Origin: Promethearchaeota archaeon
GTDB lineage: Archaea; Asgardarchaeota; Lokiarchaeia; Sigynarchaeales; SOKP01
NCBI GenBank assembly: GCA_019057975.1
Contig: JAHLWJ010000021.1
Coordinates: 1 to 26,807 of the forward strand
Reading direction: 5' to 3'
Length of the DNA stretch: 26,807 nt
In this document: in pieces, positions 1 to 7,639 of the stretch
Layout of the letters: every line of letters begins with the position of its first letter
Position numbering within the stretch: position 1 is the first letter of the stretch
The notes under the pieces: generated by a model
Database searches by the model: none
What the model was told of the DNA's origin: nothing
What the model saw: the letters and a program-made list of their open reading frames with translations, nothing else
Made by a program: the position numbers and the translations under genes

Positions 1-111
1 CCAGGAGTTATGATCTTTATTACAATCATCTCAGCTGCAGGAGTAATAGGAATAATTGCAATTACAATAGGAGTATTGTGGAAAAGGAAACTAACAAATC
101 AAGACATTTAA
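1..111 (+). CDS. C-terminal membrane anchor of a truncated exported protein
   Basis: Frame 1 is open from the first base to TAA at 109-111, giving 36 residues of a protein that starts outside the window. They form one hydrophobic segment of about 24 residues (MIFITIISAAG...ITIGVLW), followed by a basic KRK stop-transfer stretch and a short polar tail. This looks like the C-terminal anchor of an archaeal surface or secreted protein. The PG just before the segment recalls, but does not prove, a PGF-CTERM-like sorting tail. The ectodomain is not visible, so no function can be given. Confidence 0.55.
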   Translation, partial: PGVMIFITIISAAGVIGIIAITIGVLWKRKLTNQDI

Positions 112-155
112 TAGGAGAAAATCATTTTTTTCTTATTTTTAATAATTTTCGATGG

Positions 156-380
156 ATTTTTTCTTTTAATACTCTGAAACACATAATATTAAAAACCATA
201 ATTTTCAAAATAAATTTGAGGAAAAGATAAAAACCTACTCTAACTATGACTCCTATCAGACACCCTGGATTTTTGTCTTTTGGTAGTGTAGTGATCTACA
301 CTATATAATCGCCCTCCTCCCCCTATCTGAATTTGTGACCTTCTGCTTAGGTCAAGCTGATAGGAGTCTCCTCTTTCATT
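156..380 (+). ncRNA. 225-bp structured repeat, copy 1 (candidate RNA)
   Basis: This stretch recurs at 6933-7157 without gaps and with about 18 differences by eye. The first ~90 bases are nearly invariant and AT-rich, as a promoter would be. The remainder is GC-rich compared with its surroundings and foldable. A perfect 12-bp closing helix joins 248-259 (GACTCCTATCAG) to 357-368. Inside are a 7-bp hairpin (284-290 with 297-303, 6-nt loop) and a 6-bp hairpin (336-341 with 349-354, 7-nt loop), with a C-rich unpaired stretch around 311-325. It could be a stand-alone RNA, a leader of the gene at 484, or a mobile-element part. I do not recognise a known RNA family. The strand is inferred from the downstream gene. 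Confidence 0.55.
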
Positions 381-400
381 AATTTATAGCATTTAGGGAA

Positions 401-483
401 TTTTATTTAAATAATAAGAAATTTATTATGATATAAGGCAAAAAATATCATTTAGAAAAATGCTTTTTTAGGGTGAAAATTGA
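401..483 (+). promoter_or_regulatory. Putative promoter and RBS of the Trypco/trypsin cluster
   Basis: An AT-rich box (TTTATTTAAATAATAA near 402-417) resembles an archaeal TATA element. An AGGGTGA ribosome-binding site lies at about 470-476, just ahead of the TTG start at 484. The site supports choosing the TTG start. The TATA call is weak because the whole genome is AT-rich. Confidence 0.3.
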
Positions 484-885
484 TTGGATTTAGAGGATTT
501 AATAAAAAAATCGATTATAAAAATTGAATCTATTTTTAAGGAACAATCTACAAACAAAATAACAATTCAAAGAAAATACCTCCAAGAGATTTTCAGCACT
601 GAGCTTGTAGAAATCTCTGAGAATGATGGGTTACCTACTCTTAAATCATTCGTCATAGGATATTTTAAGATTGAAGGAATTATAATTAATATCTTTGGTA
701 ATGAAGTACAATTCAATTGCGAACCTGGTCTTATTAAATTAAAAGAGGAAATGGTTAAAGCTCTTGAGAATACTTTAGAATTAAAAGATGAGCAAATCGA
801 CACTCTTGAGAAGGCAATAAAAACCACACTTAGTTTAATCGAGACATTTCACATTGAATATCATTATCCATTTATTTTTTATTGA
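484..885 (+). CDS. Unknown 133-aa protein, first gene of the trypsin/STAND cluster
   Basis: I do not recognise a family. The protein starts with TTG, supported by an AGGGTGA site just upstream. Residues 1-35 are a charged helix, the centre (about 38-80) looks like mixed strands and helices, and residues 80-122 form a long charged helix that may be a coiled coil. The tail is aromatic (HYPFIFY). There is no signal peptide. It lies 101 bp ahead of the Trypco1-like gene, on the same strand as that gene and the trypsin-NTPase gene. In bacterial trypsin/STAND conflict systems small neighbours are often adaptors or effectors. That role is only an inference from position. Confidence 0.6.
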   Translation: MDLEDLIKKSIIKIESIFKEQSTNKITIQRKYLQEIFSTELVEISENDGLPTLKSFVIGYFKIEGIIINIFGNEVQFNCEPGLIKLKEEMVKALENTLELKDEQIDTLEKAIKTTLSLIETFHIEYHYPFIFY

Positions 886-986
886 TTTTTAGACTAAAAT
901 GAAAAAAATTTAATATTAAATTATTAATTCTATTAACGATAAAGAAATCAAATTATACATTTATCATAAAAATAGGTGATAATTTA

Positions 987-1316
987 ATGTCACAACAAGA
1001 AGAAGTGGAAGAAGCATTAGAAGAAGGATTTTATTTTGAAGTTATTGATTTAGAAAAAGAAAGATCTGGAAAAATAGCAAAAAAGGAAGGAATATTTGAA
1101 AAATTAACTCAAAGTATATCTGACAAGATTTTTAGTTTTATACCTACATTAGCTAAATCTATTAAAAGTAACATTGAAGGATGTGAAAATGAACCACAAG
1201 AAATTAATTGTGAATTTTCAGTTGTTGTTGGTGGAAAAGCTAGATTCTTTATATGCCAATTTTCAAGTCAAGGGCAATTCAAGGTTAATATTAAATGGAC
1301 AAATCCAAAAAAATAA
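987..1316 (+). CDS. Trypco1-like (CU044_2847 family) small protein
   Basis: This 109-aa protein begins with an acidic segment, followed by an amphipathic helix (residues ~38-64, KLTQSISDKIFSFIPTLAKS). It ends in a small beta unit with the order P-E-I-x-EFSVVVGGKA-(x)-QFKVNIKW. That arrangement matches my recollection of the Trypco1/CU044_2847 family: a helix, then 'P..ev.vefGv.l..ea', then 'a.fkV.l.W'. The family is known mainly as a neighbour of trypsin-like protease/NTPase conflict proteins. The gene is followed 14 bp later by exactly such a protein, which strengthens the call. An AGGTGAT ribosome-binding site at 974-980 fixes the ATG at 987. A role as sensor, substrate or adaptor of the protease is inferred. 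Confidence 0.65.
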   Translation: MSQQEEVEEALEEGFYFEVIDLEKERSGKIAKKEGIFEKLTQSISDKIFSFIPTLAKSIKSNIEGCENEPQEINCEFSVVVGGKARFFICQFSSQGQFKVNIKWTNPKK

Positions 1317-1330
1317 GAAACTGAATAAAA

Positions 1331-4300
1331 TTGGTAGATCAATCTATTAAAAAATCACTAGTTAAGTTTCATCACGGAAATGGCTTTATTGTTACAAATG
1401 ATGGAGTTGCATTTACATGTTATCATGTTATCAAAGTCTATCTTGGTTCTAATGATGATGAACATGTAAAAATTCCTTGTAAAATTGGTGATGAGGATTG
1501 TTTTGCTACTGTTATTGATAAATGGGAAACGATAGATTTTGCTGTAGTTCAAATATTCCAAATAGATGTACAATCTAAAGAATTTACTTCAATTCCTATA
1601 GGTTTTGAACCTGTTCATATTGATCCAACCAAAAAATTTAATATACCTTATTATAATTATGATGATTTTGAGAATGTACCCGGAGAAAATCTTAATCCTT
1701 TTTATGATAGTCCAGAAGTAGGCTTTAATTATCTAAAATTTAAGTGTAATGTTGATAGTGGATTGAGTGGAAGCCCAGTATGGGACTTTCAATCAAAAAA
1801 AGTTATTGGGGTGGTAATAGAACAAGATATCAAGGATATTCATGATGCAACACGCCAACGAGCTGGAGTAATAAAAACCAAAATTTATAGCATTGCGGTC
1901 TCAATGAGTTCAATTAAAGAAAAAATATTGAATTCTGATAAAAAAATACCTGGCTCATTAATTAAAATCATTGAAACAATAAAAAAACCAAAGGAAGAAT
2001 TACAAGAAGTATTCAATAAATTTGGGTTCAGTATTTTTAATGATTTCCTCTTTGAATCAATATTACAAGCTCCAAAAGTTCAACCATTTAGATCAGATGG
2101 TCCAAAGATACCTGATTTTGAAAAAGGAAATTGGGTATATATTCCAGAAAAAGCGCTAGAAATATATAATATTGTCCAAAAAGGAAAAGTGGTAATCCTC
2201 AGTGGTAAACCAGCAACAGGAAAAAGCGTTATTGCTAGATTTATTGGATTCGAATCAGCAAAGTCAAATATAACTTTCTATATAGATTTTCTAACTCTAA
2301 ACCCTATTGAAAGGCAAAAATTTCAAGATAAATTAGAAAATATTATTCAAAATTCTGAATTTAATAATTTAAAACTAAAAGATAATAGCCCTTTATTTAT
2401 TTTTGAAAATATTCATGAATTAACCTTAATGAAAATTAAGTTTGGAATAACAAGTTTTATAAATTCTCTTAAAGCTTTAAGTGGAAGAGTGAAGGTATTA
2501 ATAACTACTCGTGAGGATATTTCTGAAAGATCTAATTTTTCTTGGATTGAAGAAAAAAATAGAATTGATTTAAATCAATATCCAAGTATAAACCAAGACA
2601 TTGTTAAGGGAATAATTAGTAAAATTAATAAGAGTAGAAGCGAGCATAATCTTATTCCATTAAAATGGAAAACTAAAAAAGATGAAGTGGAAAATCTCTG
2701 GTTATTAGGGTGGTTCATTCGAATATTATTGGGATCCAAAAGTCAAGCTATTTCTTTAATGGACTTGAAACGAAATTCATATGAATTCAAAAAAGAGATT
2801 AAAAAATATTATAAAAGAAATTTTGATTTTGATTCAAATAAAATTCTTGCTGTTATGCTAATCATTAGTATATTATCCAAATATGAAATATATATGGAAC
2901 AAGAATTCATTTTAAAATATACTTTGGATGAATTTAAAGGTTTGAATGCAGAAAATACAAAAGATATTTTAAATCAATTAGTTAAAAAAAATGAGATTCT
3001 GATAAAAGAGGTTGATAGTCCAGATATTTCTATTGCAGATTATGAATATCGTATACCACACATAAGATTAGCGGAAATTTTCTTGGAGTATTATGACGAT
3101 CATATTACAGATAAAAAAGTTCAATTACTCCTAAATAGATATTTTCTTCATGGTAAGAACAATAATACTCTTGGAGATTATTTCTGGAACAAAAATAGAT
3201 TCCTTGATGCTTTAAAATGCTACAGATTAGTAGATATTGAGAGTAAAATCATAAAAACTTTCTTAAACCGTTATAATATTAATATAGGAGTTAAAGAAAA
3301 TCATATTACTAGTCTTGCATTAAGTAAGAATGAATTAGAAAAAATTCCAAAAGAGCTAAGAAATCTATTAGAATTAGAAATATTAGACCTTAGTTACAAT
3401 AAAATCGTTCGGATTAATAATCTAGATAATTTAGTTAAATTAAAAATATTAGATCTAAGTTTCAACCCAATTAAGCAAATTCAAAATCTTTCAATGTTAT
3501 TTAAATTAGAAATATTAAGTCTTAGTGGTACCAATATTTCGAAAATTGAGAATTTAGAAAACTTGTCTAATCTTCGATTTCTAGATCTCAAAAAAAGTCA
3601 GATCTTCGAAATAATTGGATTGGAAAATCTAGTTAAATTAAAGATATTAGATCTAAGTGAAAACACTTTCCAAAGAATTAACGGATTAGATAAATTAACT
3701 ACAATAGAAATAATTGGTTTAAAAGCAGACACATTTATAAGAAGAAAGGAAGAAAAACCTAAAGCTTACTATTCGGTTCCAACTTCTGAAAAATCTAAAG
3801 CTTATTATTCGGTTCCAACTCCTGAAACAGATGAATACGATTATACTTTAAAAATGTTAATTTTAGGGGACGGTGGTGTAGGGAAGACATCTCTTACAAA
3901 TAGATATTGCTATAATTTTTTTAATCCAAGCGAGAGATTAACAATTGGAGTTGACTTTCATGTTAAAACAATCGAATTAAATAGTAAGCGAATCAAATTA
4001 CAGTTATGGGACTTTGGTGGTGAACAACGTTTCCGGTTTTTATTACCAACATATTCAAAAGGATCTAATGGAGCATTATTGTTGTATGATATTACAAATT
4101 TTAATACTCTTGTTAATTTAGTTGAGTGGGTCGAGATTGTTAAATCTCAAAACAGTTATATTCCAATGATCTTAATTGGAGCCAAATTAGATTTAGATGA
4201 ATATAGAGCTGTACCTAGGGATGAGGGTATTTTAATGGCTGAAAAACTTAATGTAGAAATTTTTATAGAAACATCTTCAAAAACTGGTCAGAATGTGGAA

Positions 4301-4381
4301 AAATCGTTCGAAGCCATAACAGAGTCTGCAATAAATAAACAAAAAGATTTTAGTAAAAAATATCCACATTACATATATTAA
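1331..4381 (+). CDS. Trypsin-like protease / STAND-type NTPase / LRR / Ras-like GTPase fusion
   Basis: The protein has 1016 aa in four blocks. (1) Residues ~10-200 are a trypsin-fold protease with an intact triad: H32 (TCYHVI), D69 (TIDFAVV) and S146 (GLSGSPV). (2) Residues ~265-650 are a P-loop NTPase with Walker A GKPATGKS (292-299), Walker B FIFENIHE (356-363), a sensor-like LITTRE (390-395) and a helical region, as in STAND/NACHT signalling ATPases. (3) From ~657 to 800 are about six 22-residue leucine-rich repeats. (4) A linker with a duplicated KAYYSVPT motif leads to a Ras/Rab-like GTPase (~838-1010): G1 GDGGVGKTS (846-854), T871, G3 WDFGGEQ (893-899), G4-like AKLD and G5-like ETSSK. 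No COR domain is seen, so it is not a standard Roco protein. Translation starts at TTG (1331) without an obvious ribosome-binding site, 14 bp after the Trypco1-like gene. No signal peptide is seen, so it probably acts in the cytoplasm as a conflict switch whose protease is released on activation. That role is inferred. Confidence 0.85.
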   Translation: MVDQSIKKSLVKFHHGNGFIVTNDGVAFTCYHVIKVYLGSNDDEHVKIPCKIGDEDCFATVIDKWETIDFAVVQIFQIDVQSKEFTSIPIGFEPVHIDPTKKFNIPYYNYDDFENVPGENLNPFYDSPEVGFNYLKFKCNVDSGLSGSPVWDFQSKKVIGVVIEQDIKDIHDATRQRAGVIKTKIYSIAVSMSSIKEKILNSDKKIPGSLIKIIETIKKPKEELQEVFNKFGFSIFNDFLFESILQAPKVQPFRSDGPKIPDFEKGNWVYIPEKALEIYNIVQKGKVVILSGKPATGKSVIARFIGFESAKSNITFYIDFLTLNPIERQKFQDKLENIIQNSEFNNLKLKDNSPLFIFENIHELTLMKIKFGITSFINSLKALSGRVKVLITTREDISERSNFSWIEEKNRIDLNQYPSINQDIVKGIISKINKSRSEHNLIPLKWKTKKDEVENLWLLGWFIRILLGSKSQAISLMDLKRNSYEFKKEIKKYYKRNFDFDSNKILAVMLIISILSKYEIYMEQEFILKYTLDEFKGLNAENTKDILNQLVKKNEILIKEVDSPDISIADYEYRIPHIRLAEIFLEYYDDHITDKKVQLLLNRYFLHGKNNNTLGDYFWNKNRFLDALKCYRLVDIESKIIKTFLNRYNINIGVKENHITSLALSKNELEKIPKELRNLLELEILDLSYNKIVRINNLDNLVKLKILDLSFNPIKQIQNLSMLFKLEILSLSGTNISKIENLENLSNLRFLDLKKSQIFEIIGLENLVKLKILDLSENTFQRINGLDKLTTIEIIGLKADTFIRRKEEKPKAYYSVPTSEKSKAYYSVPTPETDEYDYTLKMLILGDGGVGKTSLTNRYCYNFFNPSERLTIGVDFHVKTIELNSKRIKLQLWDFGGEQRFRFLLPTYSKGSNGALLLYDITNFNTLVNLVEWVEIVKSQNSYIPMILIGAKLDLDEYRAVPRDEGILMAEKLNVEIFIETSSKTGQNVEKSFEAITESAINKQKDFSKKYPHYIY

Positions 4382-4471
4382 TTTGAAAGAGTGGATTAAA
4401 AACTCAACTTAATTATCAGAATTTAAATAGAAATAATAGAACCTATAATCACTATTTGATCACTATTTTTG

Positions 4472-4524
4472 AAGAAAAGAGAAAGAGAACCATAACGCTA
4501 AACCTCATTTATTTCTCTTTTCTT
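4472..4524. repeat. 13-bp purine/pyrimidine inverted repeat
   Basis: AAGAAAAGAGAAA (4472-4484) is perfectly complementary to TTTCTCTTTTCTT (4512-4524), with a 27-nt loop. It lies about 90 bp after the stop of the large + strand gene and could help end transcription. It could also be a chance feature of low-complexity DNA. Confidence 0.35.
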
Positions 4525-4561
4525 TTCTTAACAGAAGATTTTGAGGTATCTTAAACAGAAT

Positions 4562-4611
4562 CACTGAGTTTTGTATCCACCCGAAATTTGGGGTCGGTAC
4601 AAAATTCAGTG
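4562..4611. repeat. 50-nt near-perfect palindrome built from mobile-element-like ends
   Basis: The left arm CACTGAGTTTTGTA (4562-4575) pairs with the right arm TACAAAATTCAGTG (4598-4611), 14 positions with one G-T. The loop contains a further ACCC/GGGT pairing (4579-4582 with 4591-4594). The same arm occurs at 4687-4700 and 6909-6922. It looks like two terminal inverted repeats brought head to head, or a small hairpin repeat. Confidence 0.55.
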
Positions 4612-4686
4612 TTGGTAAGAGCAGGAAAATTTATTGAATATCTTTATCTTGATATTTTTAAATAATATAATAAAAATAAGATTGTG

Positions 4687-4700
4687 TACAAAATTTAGTG
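4687..4700 (-). repeat. Left inverted repeat flanking the OLD nuclease gene
   Basis: TACAAAATTTAGTGAT (4687-4702) is the reverse complement, with one change, of ATCACTGAATTTTGTA (6907-6922) on the other side of the nuclease gene. The pair frames about 2.2 kb. Bases 4701-4725 also resemble those after the palindrome at 4611, so the repeat unit is longer than the core. Confidence 0.45.
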
Positions 4701-4814
4701 ATGGTAGAATATAAAATTTTCCAATCTGCTTTTATCTATATAATTTGGGAAGATAAAAATAGCATATCTCAAATTTACTAAATCTAAATAGATTTTTATA
4801 TAAATAATTTAAAA

Positions 4815-4832
4815 TAAAAAAGAGTAAAAAAA
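4815..4832 (-). terminator. T-rich terminator of the OLD-family gene
   Basis: On the - strand two T runs (7 and 6 residues) lie about 20-35 bases after the stop codon at 4851-4853. Archaeal polymerase commonly terminates at such T tracts without a hairpin. Confidence 0.4.
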
Positions 4833-4850
4833 TCTTATTTTCTCTCTCTA

Positions 4851-6740
4851 TTAGTTCCAGAAAGTATTTGGAACTGTCGTGTCGTTAAATTCTGGTTCAT
4901 CATTATCATCTGATATGATTTTTTGCTTTACTTTAATTTTACAATTAAATTTTCTATCACCATTAAAATTAAAATCTATTAAATCAAAAAGTTGGTTATA
5001 AATACTATATTTAAGACTGCTATGATTTTTTAATTCACTTTCAGACTTAATTTCACCTTTGTTTACAAGACGTTGGAGTTTTTGAAACCATTCTAATATT
5101 GTTCCTCTTAGATGTTTTTTAAGATTAATTTCAATAAGAGGTAATGCATCCTTTAAAATATCTATTAGATCCTTGAATTTATTTTCCAATTCATTTTTAT
5201 TATAGCAATTAAGTAAATATTCATATTCTACCTCAAAATATTTATCTTTGTTTCCATTGCGTTTTAAATAATTTATTGGACTATTAACATAGTAATTTTC
5301 AATTGGGCCTTTTCGTAGAATAAAAATATTAGTTTCTTTAAATCCTAAGATTAATTTTTCAAACTTGCCTAAAGCTGTTTCAATTTCCATTTCTTTAATG
5401 GATAATGATTTTTTAATGTTGTCTTTGAATTTATTTAATCCCAGTAATAAAGAATATCTCTGTCTCTGCAATTCTTTTGGCTTATTCTTATTATAATTAT
5501 TTAACCAATTAATAATATTTAATAAATCTACATCTGTAGTAGTAATTTTGATAAATTCATCTTTAATGTCATCTAAGCTTTTCCATAAACCTCCAATCAA
5601 TTCTTTGACATTTGTACCATTTTTACTTAAAAATTCTTTAAATAGTTCCTCATTAGGTATTAAACGTAATAATTTTCCTTCAAATAAAACATCTAAATCT
5701 GCAATAAATCTCGCATCTATTTTAAATTTTTTACAAAGTTTGAAAAAAATAGCTAATTGATCTTTCCCGCCAACTTCAATGATACAAGAACCAACAGCTG
5801 CAATATTTTCTTCCAATTTTTCCAAAAGTGTTGATATAATTTGTTTATCGGTGTATCCTTCAACAAAAAGCGGATGATTTGCGAAAAATAATTGTTTATG
5901 ATGAGTATTAAATTTTGCAAAAAATCTTCTCATTCTTTTTTTTTCACGAACCCAAAACTCATCAAAATCTTCTATAAAGGTTGGGAGTATACCTCTATTT
6001 ATTGAATGAAAAATGATTATATTCTTTAGATCATCTAAATCTTTAATATCGATAAAATACGGTGAATGGGTAATAATGAAAATTAATTTTTTTTCTGGAT
6101 TTTCTTTTGGATCTCCAGCAAGTTTTTTAAATTCTGTCATAAGGAAAGATTGGAATTGTGGATGCAAATGCATTTCTGGTTCGTCAATGATTATTGAATC
6201 ATATTCATCTACATATAGAAATGTAAGAATTGTAATTATTTCCTTTAACCCATGACACTCTCTTTCTTTCAGATTATATTCTTCCTTACCGAATCGATCT
6301 TGCATTTTTGGTACCAAAAATCCTCCTTCTTCTACTAAATGAATCTTTTTATGAAATATATCCGATAACAAAGCTTCAATTTTAATCTTAACATCTAATT
6401 TTTCTTTAAGAATAAAATAAGCATCTGTCGATAATCCAAATTGTTCACCCGCACTCTTTATATTGATAGAATCTCGCAAATTTAATCCTTGAATAAAATT
6501 AGAACTACTAAAACGACTATAATCTCGCATTTCAAACCCCGATAACCTCTCGGAATTAAGGAACTTGACTTTATAACCATGAGCCTTTAATTTATTATAA
6601 AGCTGTTGGGCAAATAATGATTTCCCAGTCCCATTTGGACCGATTAAAAAATTTATTGGAGCCCATTTTGTTTTTTCAAACTTTTTTGAACCCCAAATTT
6701 CAGGAATTTCAATTGTAATATCAATATCCATTTTAATCAT
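4851..6740 (-). CDS. OLD-family ATPase with TOPRIM nuclease domain
   Basis: This 629-aa protein starts with an SMC/ABC-like ATPase: Walker A GPNGTGKS at 34-41 and Walker B with the family's SIIIDEPEMHLHP, followed by the ITHSP switch motif. From about residue 285 a TOPRIM fold follows: E294 in FVEGYTD, then EVGGKDQL, then D348 and D350 in FIADLDVL. This is the layout of OLD (overcoming lysogenization defect) endonucleases, known as phage-defence effectors that cut DNA. No UvrD-like partner (as in Gabija) is adjacent, so it resembles the stand-alone class. ATG 6740 is followed by an in-frame ATG three codons later, so the exact start is uncertain. The gene lies convergent to the trypsin-NTPase gene and between inverted repeats (4687, 6909), which suggests transfer as a unit. 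A 7-bp-arm inverted repeat sits about 50 bp upstream of the start. Confidence 0.82.
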   Translation of the reverse strand: MIKMDIDITIEIPEIWGSKKFEKTKWAPINFLIGPNGTGKSLFAQQLYNKLKAHGYKVKFLNSERLSGFEMRDYSRFSSSNFIQGLNLRDSINIKSAGEQFGLSTDAYFILKEKLDVKIKIEALLSDIFHKKIHLVEEGGFLVPKMQDRFGKEEYNLKERECHGLKEIITILTFLYVDEYDSIIIDEPEMHLHPQFQSFLMTEFKKLAGDPKENPEKKLIFIITHSPYFIDIKDLDDLKNIIIFHSINRGILPTFIEDFDEFWVREKKRMRRFFAKFNTHHKQLFFANHPLFVEGYTDKQIISTLLEKLEENIAAVGSCIIEVGGKDQLAIFFKLCKKFKIDARFIADLDVLFEGKLLRLIPNEELFKEFLSKNGTNVKELIGGLWKSLDDIKDEFIKITTTDVDLLNIINWLNNYNKNKPKELQRQRYSLLLGLNKFKDNIKKSLSIKEMEIETALGKFEKLILGFKETNIFILRKGPIENYYVNSPINYLKRNGNKDKYFEVEYEYLLNCYNKNELENKFKDLIDILKDALPLIEINLKKHLRGTILEWFQKLQRLVNKGEIKSESELKNHSSLKYSIYNQLFDLIDFNFNGDRKFNCKIKVKQKIISDDNDEPEFNDTTVPNTFWN

Positions 6741-6788
6741 TAGTGATAATTTATTTTATATCAAATTTATTTTTTCAAGTTGTCCTTT

Positions 6789-6807
6789 TAGTTGAATATA
6801 TCAACTA
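6789..6807 (-). promoter_or_regulatory. Inverted repeat upstream of the OLD-family gene
   Basis: TAGTTGA (6789-6795) and TCAACTA (6801-6807) are perfect arms separated by five bases, about 50 bp before the start codon. Position and symmetry fit an operator for a dimeric regulator. No regulator can be assigned. Confidence 0.35.
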
Positions 6808-6908
6808 CTAATTTTTAATTTTATTTATCTGATGATAGGATCTATTCTAAATTAATGATTTAGAGCAGAATTAATAAATGATTTTGATAATCGATTATTA
6901 ACTCCTAT

Positions 6909-6936
6909 CACTGAATTTTGTAACCACCCGAAATTT
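6909..6936 (+). repeat. Right inverted repeat flanking the OLD nuclease gene
   Basis: CACTGAATTTTGTA (6909-6922), continuing into ACCACCCGAAATTT (6923-6936), matches the left half of the palindrome at 4562-4589 with a few changes. It is inverted relative to 4687-4700. It runs directly into copy 2 of the 225-bp element, so the two repeat types are joined here. Confidence 0.5.
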
Positions 6937-7157
6937 TTTCTTTAAATACTCTGAAACACATAATATTAAAAACCATAATTTTCAAAATAAATTTGAGGAA
7001 AAGATAAAAACCTACCCTAACTATTACTCCTATCATACACCCTGGATTTTTGTCTTTTGGTAGTGTATTGATCTACACTATGTTTTCGCCCTCCTCCCCC
7101 TATCTGAATTTATGACCTTCTATTCAGGTCGAGCTGGCAGGAGTCGCTCCTTTCATT
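6933..7157 (+). ncRNA. 225-bp structured repeat, copy 2 (candidate RNA)
   Basis: This is the ungapped second copy of the element at 156-380. Hairpin 1 keeps its stem exactly (7061-7067 with 7074-7080) while the loop changes one base. Hairpin 2 keeps its core (7114-7118 with 7126-7130) while its loop changes three bases. The closing helix (7025-7036 with 7134-7145) is weakened by changes on the 3' arm. Stems therefore change less than loops, as expected of a functional RNA, although two copies prove little. It lies 167 bp before the + strand gene at 7325, much as copy 1 precedes the gene at 484. Confidence 0.55.
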
Positions 7158-7324
7158 TAAGAAGTTCACATACTTTTAAATAGTACTTAAAGGATCAGGA
7201 TTAAATACAAAACATATTTGTTATTTAATATCTTTAATATACAGTTTTTATCTAAACAAAACCAAAAAATTGAATCTAATAGTAATTTTGGACTCTCATC
7301 TCCTTTTAATTTTCTCAATCTTAT

Positions 7325-7585
7325 ATGATATACTTGATGACTGCTAAAAGTGATGAGGTTAAACAGGCAAGATGGTCTTTAATCCAGCAAGCGTTCGACC
7401 GAGTTTGCAATACTTCTGATTATAGTAACTTTCGGAGAGACACATTCTGTGTAATTGCGAATTTAGGGCTTCAGATGAAAGCCAAAGAAGAAAGTCTTCT
7501 CGATGGTGAGGATTGGTATAATCCAGAATGTAAAGATGAATTATTAGATAAGGTTAAAGCATTTTTAATTAAATATATTCGATAA
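7325..7585 (+). CDS. Small helical protein of unknown function (86 aa)
   Basis: I do not recognise this family. The 86 residues look fully helical and soluble, with a hydrophilic start, a central DTFCVIANLGLQMKAKEESL helix and a basic end (FLIKYIR). ATG 7325 and ATG 7337 are both possible starts. The second gives MTAKSDEV, the more typical N-terminus, and no ribosome-binding site decides. It stands alone after the structured repeat, and the next gene (48 aa) is convergent to it. Confidence 0.55.
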   Translation: MIYLMTAKSDEVKQARWSLIQQAFDRVCNTSDYSNFRRDTFCVIANLGLQMKAKEESLLDGEDWYNPECKDELLDKVKAFLIKYIR

Positions 7586-7614
7586 GGATTAAATACAGAA
7601 AATAAAAATTAAAG

Positions 7615-7624
7615 AAAAAAAAAA
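7615..7624 (-). terminator. T10 tract after the 48-aa gene
   Basis: Ten uninterrupted A on the + strand give a T10 run on the - strand, 15 bases after the stop of the small - strand gene. This fits an archaeal T-rich terminator and supports that gene being expressed. Confidence 0.4.
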
Positions 7625-7639
7625 GGAATTTGAAATTTT

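Larger units (their letters stand above)
4382..4850. other. Gene-free spacer with hairpins and inverted-repeat ends
   Basis: No convincing ORF is present between the two convergent genes. The spacer holds a purine/pyrimidine hairpin (4472-4484 with 4512-4524, 13 bp), a long near-palindrome (4562-4611), one more copy of its right arm (4687-4700), and A-runs that act as T-rich termination signals for the - strand nuclease gene. The arms match a site at 6909, suggesting remnants of mobile-element ends. Confidence 0.5.

Noticed and set aside
567..827. - strand open frame opposite the 133-aa gene
   Set aside because: It is the antisense shadow of a gene with a ribosome-binding site. Its composition is Ser/Ile-rich without protein character.
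1331..4381. Classification as a Roco (ROC-COR) GTPase
   Set aside because: The GTPase is at the C-terminus and no COR domain follows it. The order trypsin-NTPase-LRR-GTPase does not fit Roco proteins.
5548..6255. Two + strand frames inside the OLD-family gene
   Set aside because: They are complementary to conserved ATPase/TOPRIM codons, have no ribosome-binding site and show low-complexity composition.
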